DNA from: Leptospira ellinghausenii
Lineage (GTDB): Bacteria; Spirochaetota; Leptospiria; Leptospirales; Leptospiraceae
NCBI RefSeq assembly: GCF_003114815.1
Contig: NZ_BFAZ01000006.1
Coordinates: 62,001 to 126,000, forward strand
DNA length: 64,000 nt
Direction of reading: 5' to 3'
The notes beneath the pieces were generated by a model, which saw nothing but the letters and a program-made list of their open reading frames with translations, did no database searches and was not told the DNA's origin. Of this stretch, positions 1 to 9,574 are shown in pieces. Numbering within the stretch: the stretch's first letter is position 1; each line of letters begins with the position of its first letter. The position numbers and the translations under genes are program-made.

Positions 1-521
1 GGGAAAAAGTGAAGGCAAGTCACAACGGTTTCCAAGCAGGACTTGAGACGTTACTCTTACTTCCCAAAATTGGAATCAAATCGAATTTCTTTGGTTTGGA
101 TGTGAATGCGGATTTGGACGGAGTTGTTCCTGATGAATTCAAAAACAAAGACACACGAGATGCGTTTATCAAAACACTAAACCCTCCACCAAAGATGTCT
201 GGTGATGAAATTGTAGCCCCTATGGGAGGAATGTTCTATTCCAAAGAAGCCCCAAACCTTCCACCTCTCATCAATGAGGGAGACCATTTCCAAGCGGGAC
301 AACCTCTCTTTATCATTGAAGTGATGAAGATGTTTAATAAAATTCTAGCACCAGTGAGTGGGACAATCGTGAAAAATTTGATGGTGGATTCGGATGGAAA
401 GATTGTGACAAAAGCACAACCCATCTTCAAAATCAAACCAGATGAAATTTTGAAGGAAGAGTCTCCTGAAGAAATTCGAGCAAGAAAAGTAAAGGTAACA
501 AAGGAATTGGGGCTCGGTTAA
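1..521 (+). CDS. Biotin-dependent carboxylase, C-terminal biotinyl domain (partial)
   Basis: The frame is open to the left edge (codons from position 3 read GEKVK-type sequence), so this is the 3' end of a longer gene and the GTG at 9 is not a credible start. Residues about 60-150 of the visible part form a biotinyl/lipoyl domain: a beta-hairpin with APMGG, the biotin attachment motif EVMKMFN (the Lys carries biotin) and a mirrored APVSGTI strand. Such domains carry carboxybiotin between the biotin carboxylase and carboxyltransferase centres of acetyl-/propionyl-CoA or pyruvate-type carboxylases. A charged tail follows. The substrate cannot be told because the catalytic domains lie outside the window. 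The next gene is convergent and its stop codon lies immediately downstream. Confidence 0.85.
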   Translation, partial: EKVKASHNGFQAGLETLLLLPKIGIKSNFFGLDVNADLDGVVPDEFKNKDTRDAFIKTLNPPPKMSGDEIVAPMGGMFYSKEAPNLPPLINEGDHFQAGQPLFIIEVMKMFNKILAPVSGTIVKNLMVDSDGKIVTKAQPIFKIKPDEILKEESPEEIRARKVKVTKELGLG

Positions 522-522
522 T

Positions 523-1575
523 TTAACCGTAGCCTATAATGGCTTTGTGAATTTCACCGAGTGGGAGGATGTGGTCCACACATCCTCTTTTGATTGCCTC
601 TTTAGGCATCCCAAAAACCACAGAAGTCTCTTCATTTTGTGCAATTGTTTCCGCTCCAGCCTCTTTCATTTCCGCAAGTCCCGATGCCCCGTCGTCACCC
701 ATTCCCGTCATGATGATACCTCTCGCATTTTTCCCTGCAGATTTGGCTACAGAACGGAATAAAACATCTACAGATGGTTTGTGTCGGTTGACAAGAGGAC
801 CATCCACCACTTCTACAAAGTACTGAGCTCCAGAACGTTTGAGCGTCATATGTTTGTTGCCAGGGGCAATGAGGGCAAGTCCTTTGACCACTCGATCACC
901 ATGTTTTGCTTCCCTGACGACGATTTCACAGATCGAATCCAATCGTTTGGCAAAGGCTTCTGTGAATTTTTCTGGCATGTGTTGGACAATGACAATTCCA
1001 GGGGTTTGATCTTTTGGTAATTTGGTTAACACGTGTTCTAGTGCAATTGTGCCTCCAGTTGAGGTGCCAATCGCCACTATTTTTTCAGTGGCTTGTAAGG
1101 ATGAGAGTTCTTGTTTTTTATCCAATTGGATTTTGAAATCATTCGATTGGCTTGGTTTAGGTAAATGTTTGATGGTGGCAGAGGCAGCTGCAATCACTGC
1201 ATCCGTGAGGGCAATTGTACTTTCGTTTAAAAAGTCTTTGAGCCCAATTTTTGGTTTGGTGATGATATCACAAGCACCTAAGTTCATCGCAAGGATAGCA
1301 GTTTCCGAACCTTCTGTTGTTAACGTAGAACAAATGACAACAGGTGTTGGCCTTTCTGTCATAATTTTTTTAAGAAAAGATAAACCATCCATTCTTGGCA
1401 TCTCAATATCGAGAACTATGACATCAGGCCAATCATTATTCATTTTGTCTAAGGCAAAGATAGGATCAGAGGCACTTCCTAAAAATTGGAAATTTGAATC
1501 TGTTTTAAAAATTTCGGTTAACACTTGTCTTACGACAGCAGAGTCATCGATGACAAAAACTTTAATTTTATTCAT
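523..1575 (-). CDS. cheB: Chemotaxis protein-glutamate methylesterase/glutamine deamidase CheB
   Basis: 350 aa, the usual CheB length. Residues 1-125 are a receiver domain with the acidic pair DD at 10-11 and the phosphoacceptor Asp56 in VLDIEMP. The C-terminal methylesterase domain (about 165-350) has the nucleophile Ser172 in IGTSTGG, His199 in VQHMP and the catalytic Asp in GMGDDGA. CheB removes methyl groups from chemoreceptor glutamates and resets the receptor after CheA phosphorylates it. It is the last gene of the minus-strand chemotaxis run, 3 bp after cheD. The counteracting methyltransferase CheR is not in this window. Confidence 0.96.
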   Translation of the reverse strand: MNKIKVFVIDDSAVVRQVLTEIFKTDSNFQFLGSASDPIFALDKMNNDWPDVIVLDIEMPRMDGLSFLKKIMTERPTPVVICSTLTTEGSETAILAMNLGACDIITKPKIGLKDFLNESTIALTDAVIAAASATIKHLPKPSQSNDFKIQLDKKQELSSLQATEKIVAIGTSTGGTIALEHVLTKLPKDQTPGIVIVQHMPEKFTEAFAKRLDSICEIVVREAKHGDRVVKGLALIAPGNKHMTLKRSGAQYFVEVVDGPLVNRHKPSVDVLFRSVAKSAGKNARGIIMTGMGDDGASGLAEMKEAGAETIAQNEETSVVFGMPKEAIKRGCVDHILPLGEIHKAIIGYG

Positions 1576-1578
1576 AAC

Positions 1579-2067
1579 TTAATGTTTTTCTACCCAAACT
1601 TCACCATCCCAAATCGAAAAATAAATTTTTCTCGATTGGTTTCCACCAGTATCTTCTGAAATAACTTTAATTTGATTTTCTAATAGAATTTTTTTTGCAA
1701 ATTCTGTATTTTTGGTACCGATTAGAGTTGTTGTATCATTTCGAAAAATTTCCCTTTCCTCGCCGAGAAACATATTCGAACCACCAAATATCTTAGCTGA
1801 ATATTGATTGGGTTTTGTGTGTTTTTTTTTGATCTCAGATATAAAATACTGAAATGCATCGATTCCGTATTTGTATGTTTTTTCCAATTTGATGTCAGCA
1901 GGGTAGGGAAGTAAAAAATGGCACATACCTCCGATATAAAGGGTTGGATGCCATAATACGATGGATACACAGGAACCAAGAAGTGTACGTACCCGATAGT
2001 TGCTATCTCCGAAGAAAATTTCTCCAGGATTGAGAAACCGGTCTATCACTTCATCAGGAGCTTCCAT
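1579..2067 (-). CDS. cheD: Chemoreceptor glutamine deamidase CheD
   Basis: 162 aa, typical of CheD. The catalytic Cys33 sits in LLGSCVSIVL and the partner His50 in GGMCHFLLP, both family hallmarks; a TLIGTKN-type Thr region follows. CheD deamidates receptor glutamines and in some bacteria also interacts with CheC; no CheC gene is seen here. The ATG abuts the cheW stop codon (adjacent bases 2067/2068) and cheB starts 3 bp downstream, so translation is probably coupled. Confidence 0.93.
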   Translation of the reverse strand: MEAPDEVIDRFLNPGEIFFGDSNYRVRTLLGSCVSIVLWHPTLYIGGMCHFLLPYPADIKLEKTYKYGIDAFQYFISEIKKKHTKPNQYSAKIFGGSNMFLGEEREIFRNDTTTLIGTKNTEFAKKILLENQIKVISEDTGGNQSRKIYFSIWDGEVWVEKH

Positions 2068-2544
2068 TTAACTCACTTGCGATGATGTTTCTTGGATGGT
2101 TTGGATTTCGGTTAAATCGAGTATTTGGTTGATTTTCAAAATGATCACAAATTGATTTTCTAATTTTCCAATACCTTGTATAAAATCTAAACGAATTTTA
2201 GAACCAAAACTGGGAGCATCTTCGATTTGGTTTTCGGGAATATCTACCACCTCATTGACTTCATCAACAAGTAGACCCACATCAATGGTTTCTTTTTCCA
2301 ATTTGATTTCAGTGATGATGATACAAGTTTTCCGATTGGTTTCCGTTTTCTTTTTATAAAACCGGGTGTTTAAATCAATCACGGGAACTACATTGCCTCG
2401 TAAATTGATCACTCCTGGAATGTATTCAGGCATCATGGGTACATGAGTGACTGAATCAAATTCGATGATTTCTTTTATATACAAAATCCCAAGACCAAAT
2501 AATTCATTGGAGAGTAAAAAGGTTAGGTATTGAATTTCCTGCAT
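2068..2544 (-). CDS. cheW: Chemotaxis coupling protein CheW
   Basis: 158 aa, a single CheW (SH3-like) domain over almost the whole length. Visible family features are FGLGILYIKEI near the N-terminus, the conserved PGVINLRGNVVPVIDL stretch and a VGLLVDEVNEV strand. CheW couples the receptor signalling tip to CheA. It lies between the receptor gene (14 bp upstream) and cheD. The last residues (EIQTIQETSSQVS) form a short tail beyond the domain. Confidence 0.95.
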   Translation of the reverse strand: MQEIQYLTFLLSNELFGLGILYIKEIIEFDSVTHVPMMPEYIPGVINLRGNVVPVIDLNTRFYKKKTETNRKTCIIITEIKLEKETIDVGLLVDEVNEVVDIPENQIEDAPSFGSKIRLDFIQGIGKLENQFVIILKINQILDLTEIQTIQETSSQVS

Positions 2545-2558
2545 TTCGTTTCCCTCCC

Positions 2559-5285
2559 TTAATATTTTTGGAATTTATCATGATCATTAGAATGATCCAA
2601 TCTAGTGTTTCCAATTTCTTTTTTACCTGAAGGTTGTTTTGAAAGAGATAGCCTGCTAGATTTGTTCTCCACTTGGCTTGTGACAGTTGATAATTTTCCT
2701 AATTTAAAAAAACTAATCGAAGACATGAGTCTTTCTGATTGAGCTTGTAACTCTTCTGCAATTGCCGCTAGTTCTTCTGAAGCACTTGCTGATTGTTGTG
2801 ATACTTGGTCAAGTTGGCCCATCGCTTTGTTCACTTCGTTGACACCAGAAGATTGTTCTTGGCTTGCTGCTGTGATTTCTTGCACAAGGTCAGCGGTTTT
2901 ATTGATCGCAGGGACAATCTCTTCAATTAACTTACCAGCGGATTCTGCAATTTGAACGGAACTTCCCGCAAGGGTACCAATTTCATTTGCTGATTTCTGT
3001 GATCGTTCGGCAAGTTTTCTCACTTCAGAGGCGACAACAGCGAAACCTTTTCCATGTTCTCCAGCCCTCGCTGCTTCAATAGCGGCATTTAATGCGAGTA
3101 AGTTGGTTTGGTAAGCAATATCTTCAATGATGGAAATTTTATCAGCAATTTCTTTCATTGCTTTGACTGTGTTTTTAACGGCTTCACCGCCTTGTTTTGC
3201 ATCTTTAGCAGACTTGGTTGCAATTGTGTCTGTTTGTTTTGCATTCTCAGCATTTTGGTCAATGGATGCACCCATTTCTTCTAGCGATGCAGAAGTTTCT
3301 TCTACAGATGCTGCTTGTTCACTGGCACCTTGTGATAAAGTGCTTGCTGTGGATGCCACTTCATCTGCTGCAGAAACAAGGGCATCTGTGTTGGTTCTAA
3401 CATCATTGATAATCTCAACTAGTTTTTTTGCAGTATTATTGAAGGAGTCTCTTAGTTTTGCAAATCCACCTTCATAATGGCTTGTGATCAGTTGAGTTAA
3501 ATCCCCACTTTCAAGTGCTGCAAGTCCAACCACTAAATCATCAACGATCCTTGCTGTTTCGATAGCCAATTTTTTTTGTTCCGTGATATCGGTTGCAAAT
3601 TTAATGACTTTGTATGGTTTACCATTCAAATCCAAAATAGGGTTGTAAGTTGCTTGTAACCAAACTTCTTTTCCACCTTTCCCAATTCGTCTGTATTCCG
3701 CTGTTTGGAATTCCCCTCGTGCTAAAGAAGCCCAAAATAGTTTGTATTCCTCCGAACTAACATAGCTAGGTTCAACAAACATGCGGTGGTGTTTTCCTTG
3801 TATTTCAGACAACGAATAACCCATTGTATTCAAAAAGATGTCGTTTGCAGTTAAAATAGTTCCATCCACTAAGAATTCAATGGTAGCTTGTGCTCGATTG
3901 ATGGCTTCGATTTGGCTTGTAAATTCTTGTGTACGTTTTTTATTTTCAGTGATATCCGTTGCAAATTTAATCACTTTGGTAGGCACTCCATTGGCATCAA
4001 GAATTGGAGTGTAGGTAGCCTGTAACCATACTTCTTTTCCGTTTTTTCCAATCCGTTTGTATTCAGCAGTTTGGAACTCGCCTCGGTTTAAGGCAGTCCA
4101 AAACTGTTTATAAGCTTCGGAAGAATATTCTTTAATTTCCACAAACATTCTGTGGTGTTGGCCTTTGATTTCAGCTAAACTATAATCCATTAATGTTAAG
4201 AAGTTTTCATTTGCTGTGATGATAGTGCCATCCATTTGGAATTCGATAGTTGCTTGTGACCTATCAACCGCTCTAGATTGAGCATTTGATTCTGTCACAT
4301 CTGCCCATTCGACAACACTTCCTAACCTTTCTCCTTTATCTGTCATGATCGGATTGGCAATCAAGTTGAATTCTCGATTCCCTATTTTAATACTAGTGCT
4401 ATGTTCTGAAGTAAAAGAACCAAGTAATCTTCTTTGGTGACTTGGGTCTTTATGGTAACCATCAATATTACTACCCATAAGATTTTTGAGTGAAAAGTTA
4501 CGGATTTGTTTTTGAATGTCTGCCTCTGATTTAGAGAACATTTTGTGAATTGATTTGTTCATATAAACAACATCTAAATTCAAGTCAGCAATCATTACAT
4601 TAGTGGATACAGAATCAAGTGCAGTTTTGATTTGGATTGATTCTTTGAGAGGTTTTGAGATTTGTTTGATCAGTATAAGTAATAAAATGAAAGAAATTAT
4701 GAGGAATACAAAACTTACAAATGGGAGCGAATAGTCTTGTTTTGATTGGTTCGATAAGTTTACATTCACTTCTTTTAAGTTCGATTCGAAAAAAAGTTTT
4801 TGTAATTCTTGTAAACTATTTGAATATTTTTTCCACTTACTAGACAATTCCGGATTTAGAATTTCTTTTTGTTTTTTATTGGATTGACCCTCGCGTTGGT
4901 TTAAACTGTAACGAACAGATTCTGTATAAATGTTTTTGTCGCTAATTGTTAATTGTAACTGTTTCTTTTCCTCTTCCTTTGTGAAAAGTTTGGACACTAA
5001 TTCATATGCTTTGTCTAATTTTTCAATATCATACTTGATTTTTGCAATCTGTGATTCCTCTGGTTCGGATGACAAAATTAAATTTGTGACTTCTTCCTGA
5101 ATTGATAAACTCAGTTGGATTAAATGAGTAATCGAGTCAGACTTTTGGATTTTTTCTTCTGTATTGATACTTGGTTTATCTTGTTTTGAGAACAATCCAT
5201 ATTGATACAAATTGATCCAGATCGTAAACAAAACTCCAATTAAAAAATACCCGACTAACTTTGTGTTTGTGCTAATTGACTTCAT
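2559..5285 (-). CDS. Methyl-accepting chemotaxis protein with three PAS domains
   Basis: 908 aa inner-membrane chemoreceptor. TM1 lies at about residues 10-30; a periplasmic segment of roughly 155 residues, rich in Lys, Glu and Gln, follows; TM2 is at about 190-210. Then come a divergent PAS-like domain (about 217-335) and two nearly identical PAS domains (about 342-450 and 464-575). The coiled signalling domain (about 590-850) contains the conserved tip around [20 protein letters not shown]. The PAS domains suggest sensing of an intracellular ligand or redox state in addition to any periplasmic signal, but the ligand is unknown. It is 1 bp from cheA and 14 bp from cheW. No ordinary C-terminal CheR-tether pentapeptide is seen. 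Confidence 0.93.
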   Translation of the reverse strand: MKSISTNTKLVGYFLIGVLFTIWINLYQYGLFSKQDKPSINTEEKIQKSDSITHLIQLSLSIQEEVTNLILSSEPEESQIAKIKYDIEKLDKAYELVSKLFTKEEEKKQLQLTISDKNIYTESVRYSLNQREGQSNKKQKEILNPELSSKWKKYSNSLQELQKLFFESNLKEVNVNLSNQSKQDYSLPFVSFVFLIISFILLLILIKQISKPLKESIQIKTALDSVSTNVMIADLNLDVVYMNKSIHKMFSKSEADIQKQIRNFSLKNLMGSNIDGYHKDPSHQRRLLGSFTSEHSTSIKIGNREFNLIANPIMTDKGERLGSVVEWADVTESNAQSRAVDRSQATIEFQMDGTIITANENFLTLMDYSLAEIKGQHHRMFVEIKEYSSEAYKQFWTALNRGEFQTAEYKRIGKNGKEVWLQATYTPILDANGVPTKVIKFATDITENKKRTQEFTSQIEAINRAQATIEFLVDGTILTANDIFLNTMGYSLSEIQGKHHRMFVEPSYVSSEEYKLFWASLARGEFQTAEYRRIGKGGKEVWLQATYNPILDLNGKPYKVIKFATDITEQKKLAIETARIVDDLVVGLAALESGDLTQLITSHYEGGFAKLRDSFNNTAKKLVEIINDVRTNTDALVSAADEVASTASTLSQGASEQAASVEETSASLEEMGASIDQNAENAKQTDTIATKSAKDAKQGGEAVKNTVKAMKEIADKISIIEDIAYQTNLLALNAAIEAARAGEHGKGFAVVASEVRKLAERSQKSANEIGTLAGSSVQIAESAGKLIEEIVPAINKTADLVQEITAASQEQSSGVNEVNKAMGQLDQVSQQSASASEELAAIAEELQAQSERLMSSISFFKLGKLSTVTSQVENKSSRLSLSKQPSGKKEIGNTRLDHSNDHDKFQKY
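3573..4262 (-). repeat. Tandem duplication of a PAS domain within the receptor gene
   Basis: Two consecutive PAS-coding units, about 3939-4262 and 3573-3896, encode closely matching proteins. Both have (R)xQATIEF near the start, HHRMFVE and GEFQTAEY in the middle, [10 protein letters not shown] and KFATDITE near the end. The unit period is about 122 codons (366 bp). The identity indicates an internal duplication within this receptor. Confidence 0.85.
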
Positions 5286-5286
5286 A

Positions 5287-7494
5287 TTAACCCCTATGGC
5301 TATAAAATTTCTGATTTTCTACTGTAATTGTTCTTTCGAATAAGGAAGGAACATCTATGATAAGTGCAACATTCCCATCGCCAAGGATACTTGACCCACT
5401 GACACCTTTGACGTGGCGAAAGACAGAACCCATTGGTTTAATCACTGTTTGGTATTCGCCCAATAGTTTTTCGACTACAATGCCCGCTTTTTTGTCACCG
5501 TTTCTTACAATGACGATATTTTCCCTTGGCTGATCAGAATCAACATCACATGGATAATAATCTCTCAGTCGAAGGAATGGAATTAAATTTCCACGTAAGG
5601 CAAAAAATTGATTCGAGTCTGTTTTATGGTCATCTGAAAAGTGCAAACATTCCAAAACCATTTCCATCGGAATGATAAAATGACTTTTACCCACTGCTAC
5701 CAAAAATCCTTCAATGATAGCAAGTGTAAGAGGTAACCTCAAAATAAATCGGCTTCCCTGGTTCGGAATCGATTTAATTGAAATGGAACCGCGTAAAGAT
5801 TCAATATTTTTATACACTACATCCAGGCCAACACCTCGTCCGGAAACATTGGTGATTTGGGATGCGGTCGAAAATCCTGGATGGAATAGGAGTTTGTAGA
5901 CTTCTTCATCAGAGTCTGGCATTTCACCAGATACAATTCCTTTCTCTACGCCTTTTTTCCAGACTTTTTCTTTAGAGATTCCGTTTCCATCATCTGCAAC
6001 TTCTATGATGACGTTGCCTGCTTCATGGTAAGCAGTAAGTTTTACAGTTCCTTGGTAATCCTTCCCATTCTTCTTTCTCTCCTCAGGTAACTCTAATCCA
6101 TGATCACATGCATTGCGTACCAAATGGGTGAGGGGATCACTTAATTTTTCGACAATATTACGATCAAGTTCTGTTTCATCACCTTCTGTGATGAGGCGAA
6201 TGTCTTTTTTCAGTTCTTTACCTAAGTCACGTACGATTCGCGAATACTTTTGAAAACTTTCTCCAATGGGAACCATTCTGAGTTTTAAGGATATTTCTCG
6301 GACTTCGTTCAATAATCTCATCACAATGAGAGAAGATTCTTGTAAATTGGAATCGTCTGATTCGCCGATGAGTTGGTTCATATTGGCACAGGATACAACA
6401 AGTTCACCAACTCGATTGATTAAATTATCAATTCGTTTTGAGTCGACTTTGATTGTAGAAGATTTATGAGAATCTTTGATTGGGTCTGCATTGTGGTGAC
6501 TTAATTTTGATTCTGATTCCTCTTTGTTATTTCCTTGGGAAACAAGAGCTGAAGTAGAAGGGATGCCAGTTTTTCTGGATTTAATTTCTTCTAGGTATAT
6601 TAGAAACTGATGGTCGTCGAGTATTTGGATTTCTTTCCATACATTGCCTAAATAAATTTCCTCTTCTGGGAGTTGGTTTGATAAATCAACCAAATCCTCA
6701 ACAGTGAACCCTGGTGGGTAGATATGTAAAAAACAATCTGCTTCAATGAAGTTAAAAACGTTTTGAACTGTTTCCAAATTTTCTTTGGAGCTAAAATGGA
6801 TTTCAAATCCTAAATAACAATTTTCAGGATCAAATTCATTAGGATCAGGTAGGAATTGGTCAATGGTTTTTAAAGAAAGAATGGTACCAATTTTTTTTAA
6901 GTATCCAATAAAGGAAATAGGATCGAGACCTTGAGCAAAGACATTTTGATTGGGTCGAAAGGAAATGAGATAACTTGTTGTGGCTGCTAATTTATTTCCC
7001 TCAAGGTTAGTTGTTACTTCATTTTGAAGGTCGCTCGAATTCGAATGTTTATGTTGATCTGTTTGGTTTATTGTTTCCTTCGAAGTCGTTTTTGGTGAGG
7101 ACACCGAGGACTGAAGGAAAGGTTTCATTTCATCTAAAATCGATTGGCCAAATGATATTTTTTCATTTGTGATTTTACCCTTTGTTTCTTCAGAAACTAA
7201 AAAGGATAAATGGTCTTTTGCTTTGAGTAATAGTTCCGTGAGAATGGGTTTGAATGGGATTACATGGGAGCGTAGTTCATCCAATAAATTTTCCACAACA
7301 TGTGTAAACGAAACAGTGGATTCATACCCAAACATACCTGCTGTTCCTTTGATGGTATGTACTGCTCTAAAGATAGCATTGAGGTCTTCGTCATTGGGTA
7401 ATGAAGATTCTGTTCGGAGTAAAATTGCCTCCATTTCTCGTAAGAGTTCATCGGATTCAACTAAATAGGCGTCTATGACTTCCGATAAGTCCAT
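5287..7494 (-). CDS. cheA: Chemotaxis histidine kinase CheA
   Basis: 735 aa. The N-terminal HPt domain holds His46 in [12 protein letters not shown]; a Ser/Thr/Asn-rich linker (about 130-170) leads to a P2-like region. The dimerisation and ATPase core (about 350-590) shows [11 protein letters not shown] (N box), ADDGNGIS (G1) and [10 protein letters not shown] (G2). A CheW-like regulatory domain (about 590-735) ends the protein. CheA autophosphorylates on His46 and passes phosphate to CheY and CheB. The start codon overlaps the stop of the STAS gene as TAATG, and the receptor gene follows after 1 bp. Confidence 0.96.
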   Translation of the reverse strand: MDLSEVIDAYLVESDELLREMEAILLRTESSLPNDEDLNAIFRAVHTIKGTAGMFGYESTVSFTHVVENLLDELRSHVIPFKPILTELLLKAKDHLSFLVSEETKGKITNEKISFGQSILDEMKPFLQSSVSSPKTTSKETINQTDQHKHSNSSDLQNEVTTNLEGNKLAATTSYLISFRPNQNVFAQGLDPISFIGYLKKIGTILSLKTIDQFLPDPNEFDPENCYLGFEIHFSSKENLETVQNVFNFIEADCFLHIYPPGFTVEDLVDLSNQLPEEEIYLGNVWKEIQILDDHQFLIYLEEIKSRKTGIPSTSALVSQGNNKEESESKLSHHNADPIKDSHKSSTIKVDSKRIDNLINRVGELVVSCANMNQLIGESDDSNLQESSLIVMRLLNEVREISLKLRMVPIGESFQKYSRIVRDLGKELKKDIRLITEGDETELDRNIVEKLSDPLTHLVRNACDHGLELPEERKKNGKDYQGTVKLTAYHEAGNVIIEVADDGNGISKEKVWKKGVEKGIVSGEMPDSDEEVYKLLFHPGFSTASQITNVSGRGVGLDVVYKNIESLRGSISIKSIPNQGSRFILRLPLTLAIIEGFLVAVGKSHFIIPMEMVLECLHFSDDHKTDSNQFFALRGNLIPFLRLRDYYPCDVDSDQPRENIVIVRNGDKKAGIVVEKLLGEYQTVIKPMGSVFRHVKGVSGSSILGDGNVALIIDVPSLFERTITVENQKFYSHRG

Positions 7495-7865
7495 TAAGAT
7501 ACTTTCCTTGTTCCATAACGAAATTCGACTTCATTTGCATGTTCTTTTTTTACTTTGATACGATCTCCGAAGAAAGAGACCAAACCAAGTAAATCCAATA
7601 CCTTTAACACTGGTAAGGAGTGGTTCGTTAATGCTAAAATTTGTTGGTTGGAGTGGCTTCGTTTTTTTAAGAACATCAAAAATTGAATTCCTGAAGAATC
7701 GATTCTTTCAATTCCATTCAAATTTAAAATGATCTTTTTTCCTTTTTGGGTTTCCCATAGATTTGAGTTAGTCAACCATTCTTTGATGAAAGGTACAGTG
7801 ATGTATCCATTCCACTGGACCTCCATTCCTTCCTTTGTGATTTGAATGGTTTGTTTTGGTTCCAT
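7494..7865 (-). CDS. STAS-domain protein (anti-sigma-factor-antagonist type) in chemotaxis operon
   Basis: 123 aa, one STAS domain. The conserved loop reads IERIDSSGIQF; Ser57/Ser58 is the position phosphorylated in SpoIIAA-type proteins. No membrane segment or second domain is present, so it is a free-standing cytoplasmic STAS protein. It sits between cheY (2 bp) and cheA (1-bp overlap), so it is coexpressed with the kinase. Small STAS proteins occur in several chemotaxis clusters, but no defined role can be read from the sequence and no cognate anti-sigma kinase or phosphatase gene is adjacent. Confidence 0.85.
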   Translation of the reverse strand: MEPKQTIQITKEGMEVQWNGYITVPFIKEWLTNSNLWETQKGKKIILNLNGIERIDSSGIQFLMFLKKRSHSNQQILALTNHSLPVLKVLDLLGLVSFFGDRIKVKKEHANEVEFRYGTRKVS

Positions 7866-7867
7866 AG

Positions 7868-8233
7868 TTATGGTAATAATTTTGTAATGGTATCTAACAA
7901 TTCTTCAGGGGAAAAAGGTTTGGTTAACCAAGCTTTTGCACCAGCATCGATACCTTGTTGTTTTTTTTCAGGTTGTGATTCAGTTGTTAACATGATGATA
8001 GGAGTGAATTTAAACTTTGCATTTTCTTTTACTTTTTTGATAAAAGAAATCCCATCCATGTTTGGCATATTCATATCAGATACAATTAAATCGACAGGAT
8101 TTGACTCTAATTGTTTTAGGCCTTCTAATCCATCCCCAGCTTCAATGAGATCGTAATTGGCATTTTTTAAGTGGACGGAGATGATCTTTCGAAACACTGC
8201 TGAGTCATCAATAATTAAGATTTTTCTATTCAT
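7868..8233 (-). CDS. cheY: Chemotaxis response regulator CheY
   Basis: 121 aa, a stand-alone receiver domain. The acidic pair Asp9/Asp10 is in ILIIDDS, the phosphoacceptor Asp53 in VSDMNMPNMDG, the switch Thr in IMLTTES and the conserved Lys in LTKPF. CheY phosphate binds the flagellar switch; FliM and FliN genes with the matching N-terminal motif lie elsewhere in the window. It lies 12 bp after the receiver-ATPase gene. A non-chemotactic receiver role cannot be excluded, but its position directly before STAS-cheA argues for CheY. Confidence 0.9.
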   Translation of the reverse strand: MNRKILIIDDSAVFRKIISVHLKNANYDLIEAGDGLEGLKQLESNPVDLIVSDMNMPNMDGISFIKKVKENAKFKFTPIIMLTTESQPEKKQQGIDAGAKAWLTKPFSPEELLDTITKLLP

Positions 8234-8245
8234 TTTGTTTTCCTT

Positions 8246-9526
8246 TTAAGATTGGATCGGGAGAAAAATTTCTGCAATCACACAAGAAGCTTTTGTTTCA
8301 GTCGTGTGATCAATTGCATTTCGTATAAAAAACATTCCATTGTGTTTATGTAATAAAAAATCAACCATAGTCAGTCCTAGACCCAGGCTAAATTTTTCTT
8401 TGTGGTGGAATGATTCAACGGGTGGATGGATTCTGTAAAATGGTTCTACCAATTTTTTTTCTGAGACTGTAAGTTGTTTTGCGTAATCATCTTCGATTAA
8501 ATTGTTTTTAGCTGATAAACAAAAATAACCATCAACGAAAGTTACAAATATATCAAAATTGGACTTGGGTTTGGAATACTTCAATCCATTCGTAAAAATT
8601 TCATGGATAATCGTTCGCATTGCATCCAAATTGACTTCTATTTTTACTGATTGTTTGACAACAGGAAGGTTGATTTTGATTTCTTTGGATTCGGTTTCCT
8701 TTTGAAACTCTTTTACAATCTCAGGTAAGATCTGTAACAACTCGTCACTTGTAATTTTAGACAATTGTATATGGGATTGGATCGTTTCAACAGCCATATC
8801 CAAGCCTTTTAACATTGTTTTGTTATGTTCTTGGTTTTCAGAAAGTAAATCCCAAAAATCCTTTGGAATGATATAATTTCCATTCTCAACCGTTTTCATG
8901 TTTTCGATTGAATCAATAATAGTAGTCATAGCACCAAGGCCAGAACCTTGCATGAGCGTGGTTTTTAAATTCAAAATTGAATTGAGTTCCGAATTCACTT
9001 CATTGGTTTTGCGATGAGACTCTTTATAATTGAGCCATTCTAATTGGCTTTTTAATTCTTTGGATTCTTCATCAATCAGAACTGCTTCCATCCGTTTTAA
9101 GTAGACGTATTCTAATGCTTTTTCCAGACGATCGGCAACAATTTCTACGTGGAGAGGTTTGATTAGGTAATCATAAACTCCCATTTTCATAATTTCGATG
9201 ATTTCCTCTGTTTGGTCGATGGCGGTTTGCACCATAAAAACCGATCTAGGATCAATTTTCCGTTGTTCGGCGATGAATGTTTTCCCATCCATCACGGGCA
9301 TCATCAAGTCCACCAAATAGAGGCTATACGACTTATATTTTGCCATTTCTAAGGCAATTTTCCCGTTTTCAGCAACTTCGTATGAAATGCCTACCCGTTT
9401 ACAGATTCCTTCTAAGAGAACCTGATTTTCTTTTTTATCTTCAATGATGAGGATAGGTTCTTTGGGCCTACGTTGGTGTTCTGTTTTGGAAACAGAAAAA
9501 TATGTCGTATCGATTGGTTCCACCAT
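8246..9526 (-). CDS. Receiver domain fused to a histidine-kinase-type ATPase domain
   Basis: 426 aa cytoplasmic protein. Residues about 24-145 are a receiver with phosphoacceptor Asp73 in YLVDLMMPVMDG and the conserved Lys in LIKPL. A helical middle (about 150-290) has no recognisable HisKA H-box. The C-terminus (about 300-420) resembles a HATPase_c domain: EIFTNGLKYS as N box and SLGLGLTMVDF as the G2 region. It looks like a phosphorylation-controlled ATP-binding protein rather than a classical kinase. It lies 48 bp after the histidine kinase gene and 12 bp before cheY. Confidence 0.82.
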   Translation of the reverse strand: MVEPIDTTYFSVSKTEHQRRPKEPILIIEDKKENQVLLEGICKRVGISYEVAENGKIALEMAKYKSYSLYLVDLMMPVMDGKTFIAEQRKIDPRSVFMVQTAIDQTEEIIEIMKMGVYDYLIKPLHVEIVADRLEKALEYVYLKRMEAVLIDEESKELKSQLEWLNYKESHRKTNEVNSELNSILNLKTTLMQGSGLGAMTTIIDSIENMKTVENGNYIIPKDFWDLLSENQEHNKTMLKGLDMAVETIQSHIQLSKITSDELLQILPEIVKEFQKETESKEIKINLPVVKQSVKIEVNLDAMRTIIHEIFTNGLKYSKPKSNFDIFVTFVDGYFCLSAKNNLIEDDYAKQLTVSEKKLVEPFYRIHPPVESFHHKEKFSLGLGLTMVDFLLHKHNGMFFIRNAIDHTTETKASCVIAEIFLPIQS

Positions 9527-9574
9527 ATAGAATATCGGAAATTCTATTCGAGTTTCCTAATTCGTTCAATACCT

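Noticed and set aside
1022..1582. 186-codon plus-strand frame opposite cheB
   Set aside because: It is a mirror of a clearly assigned cheB gene and has no recognisable domain.
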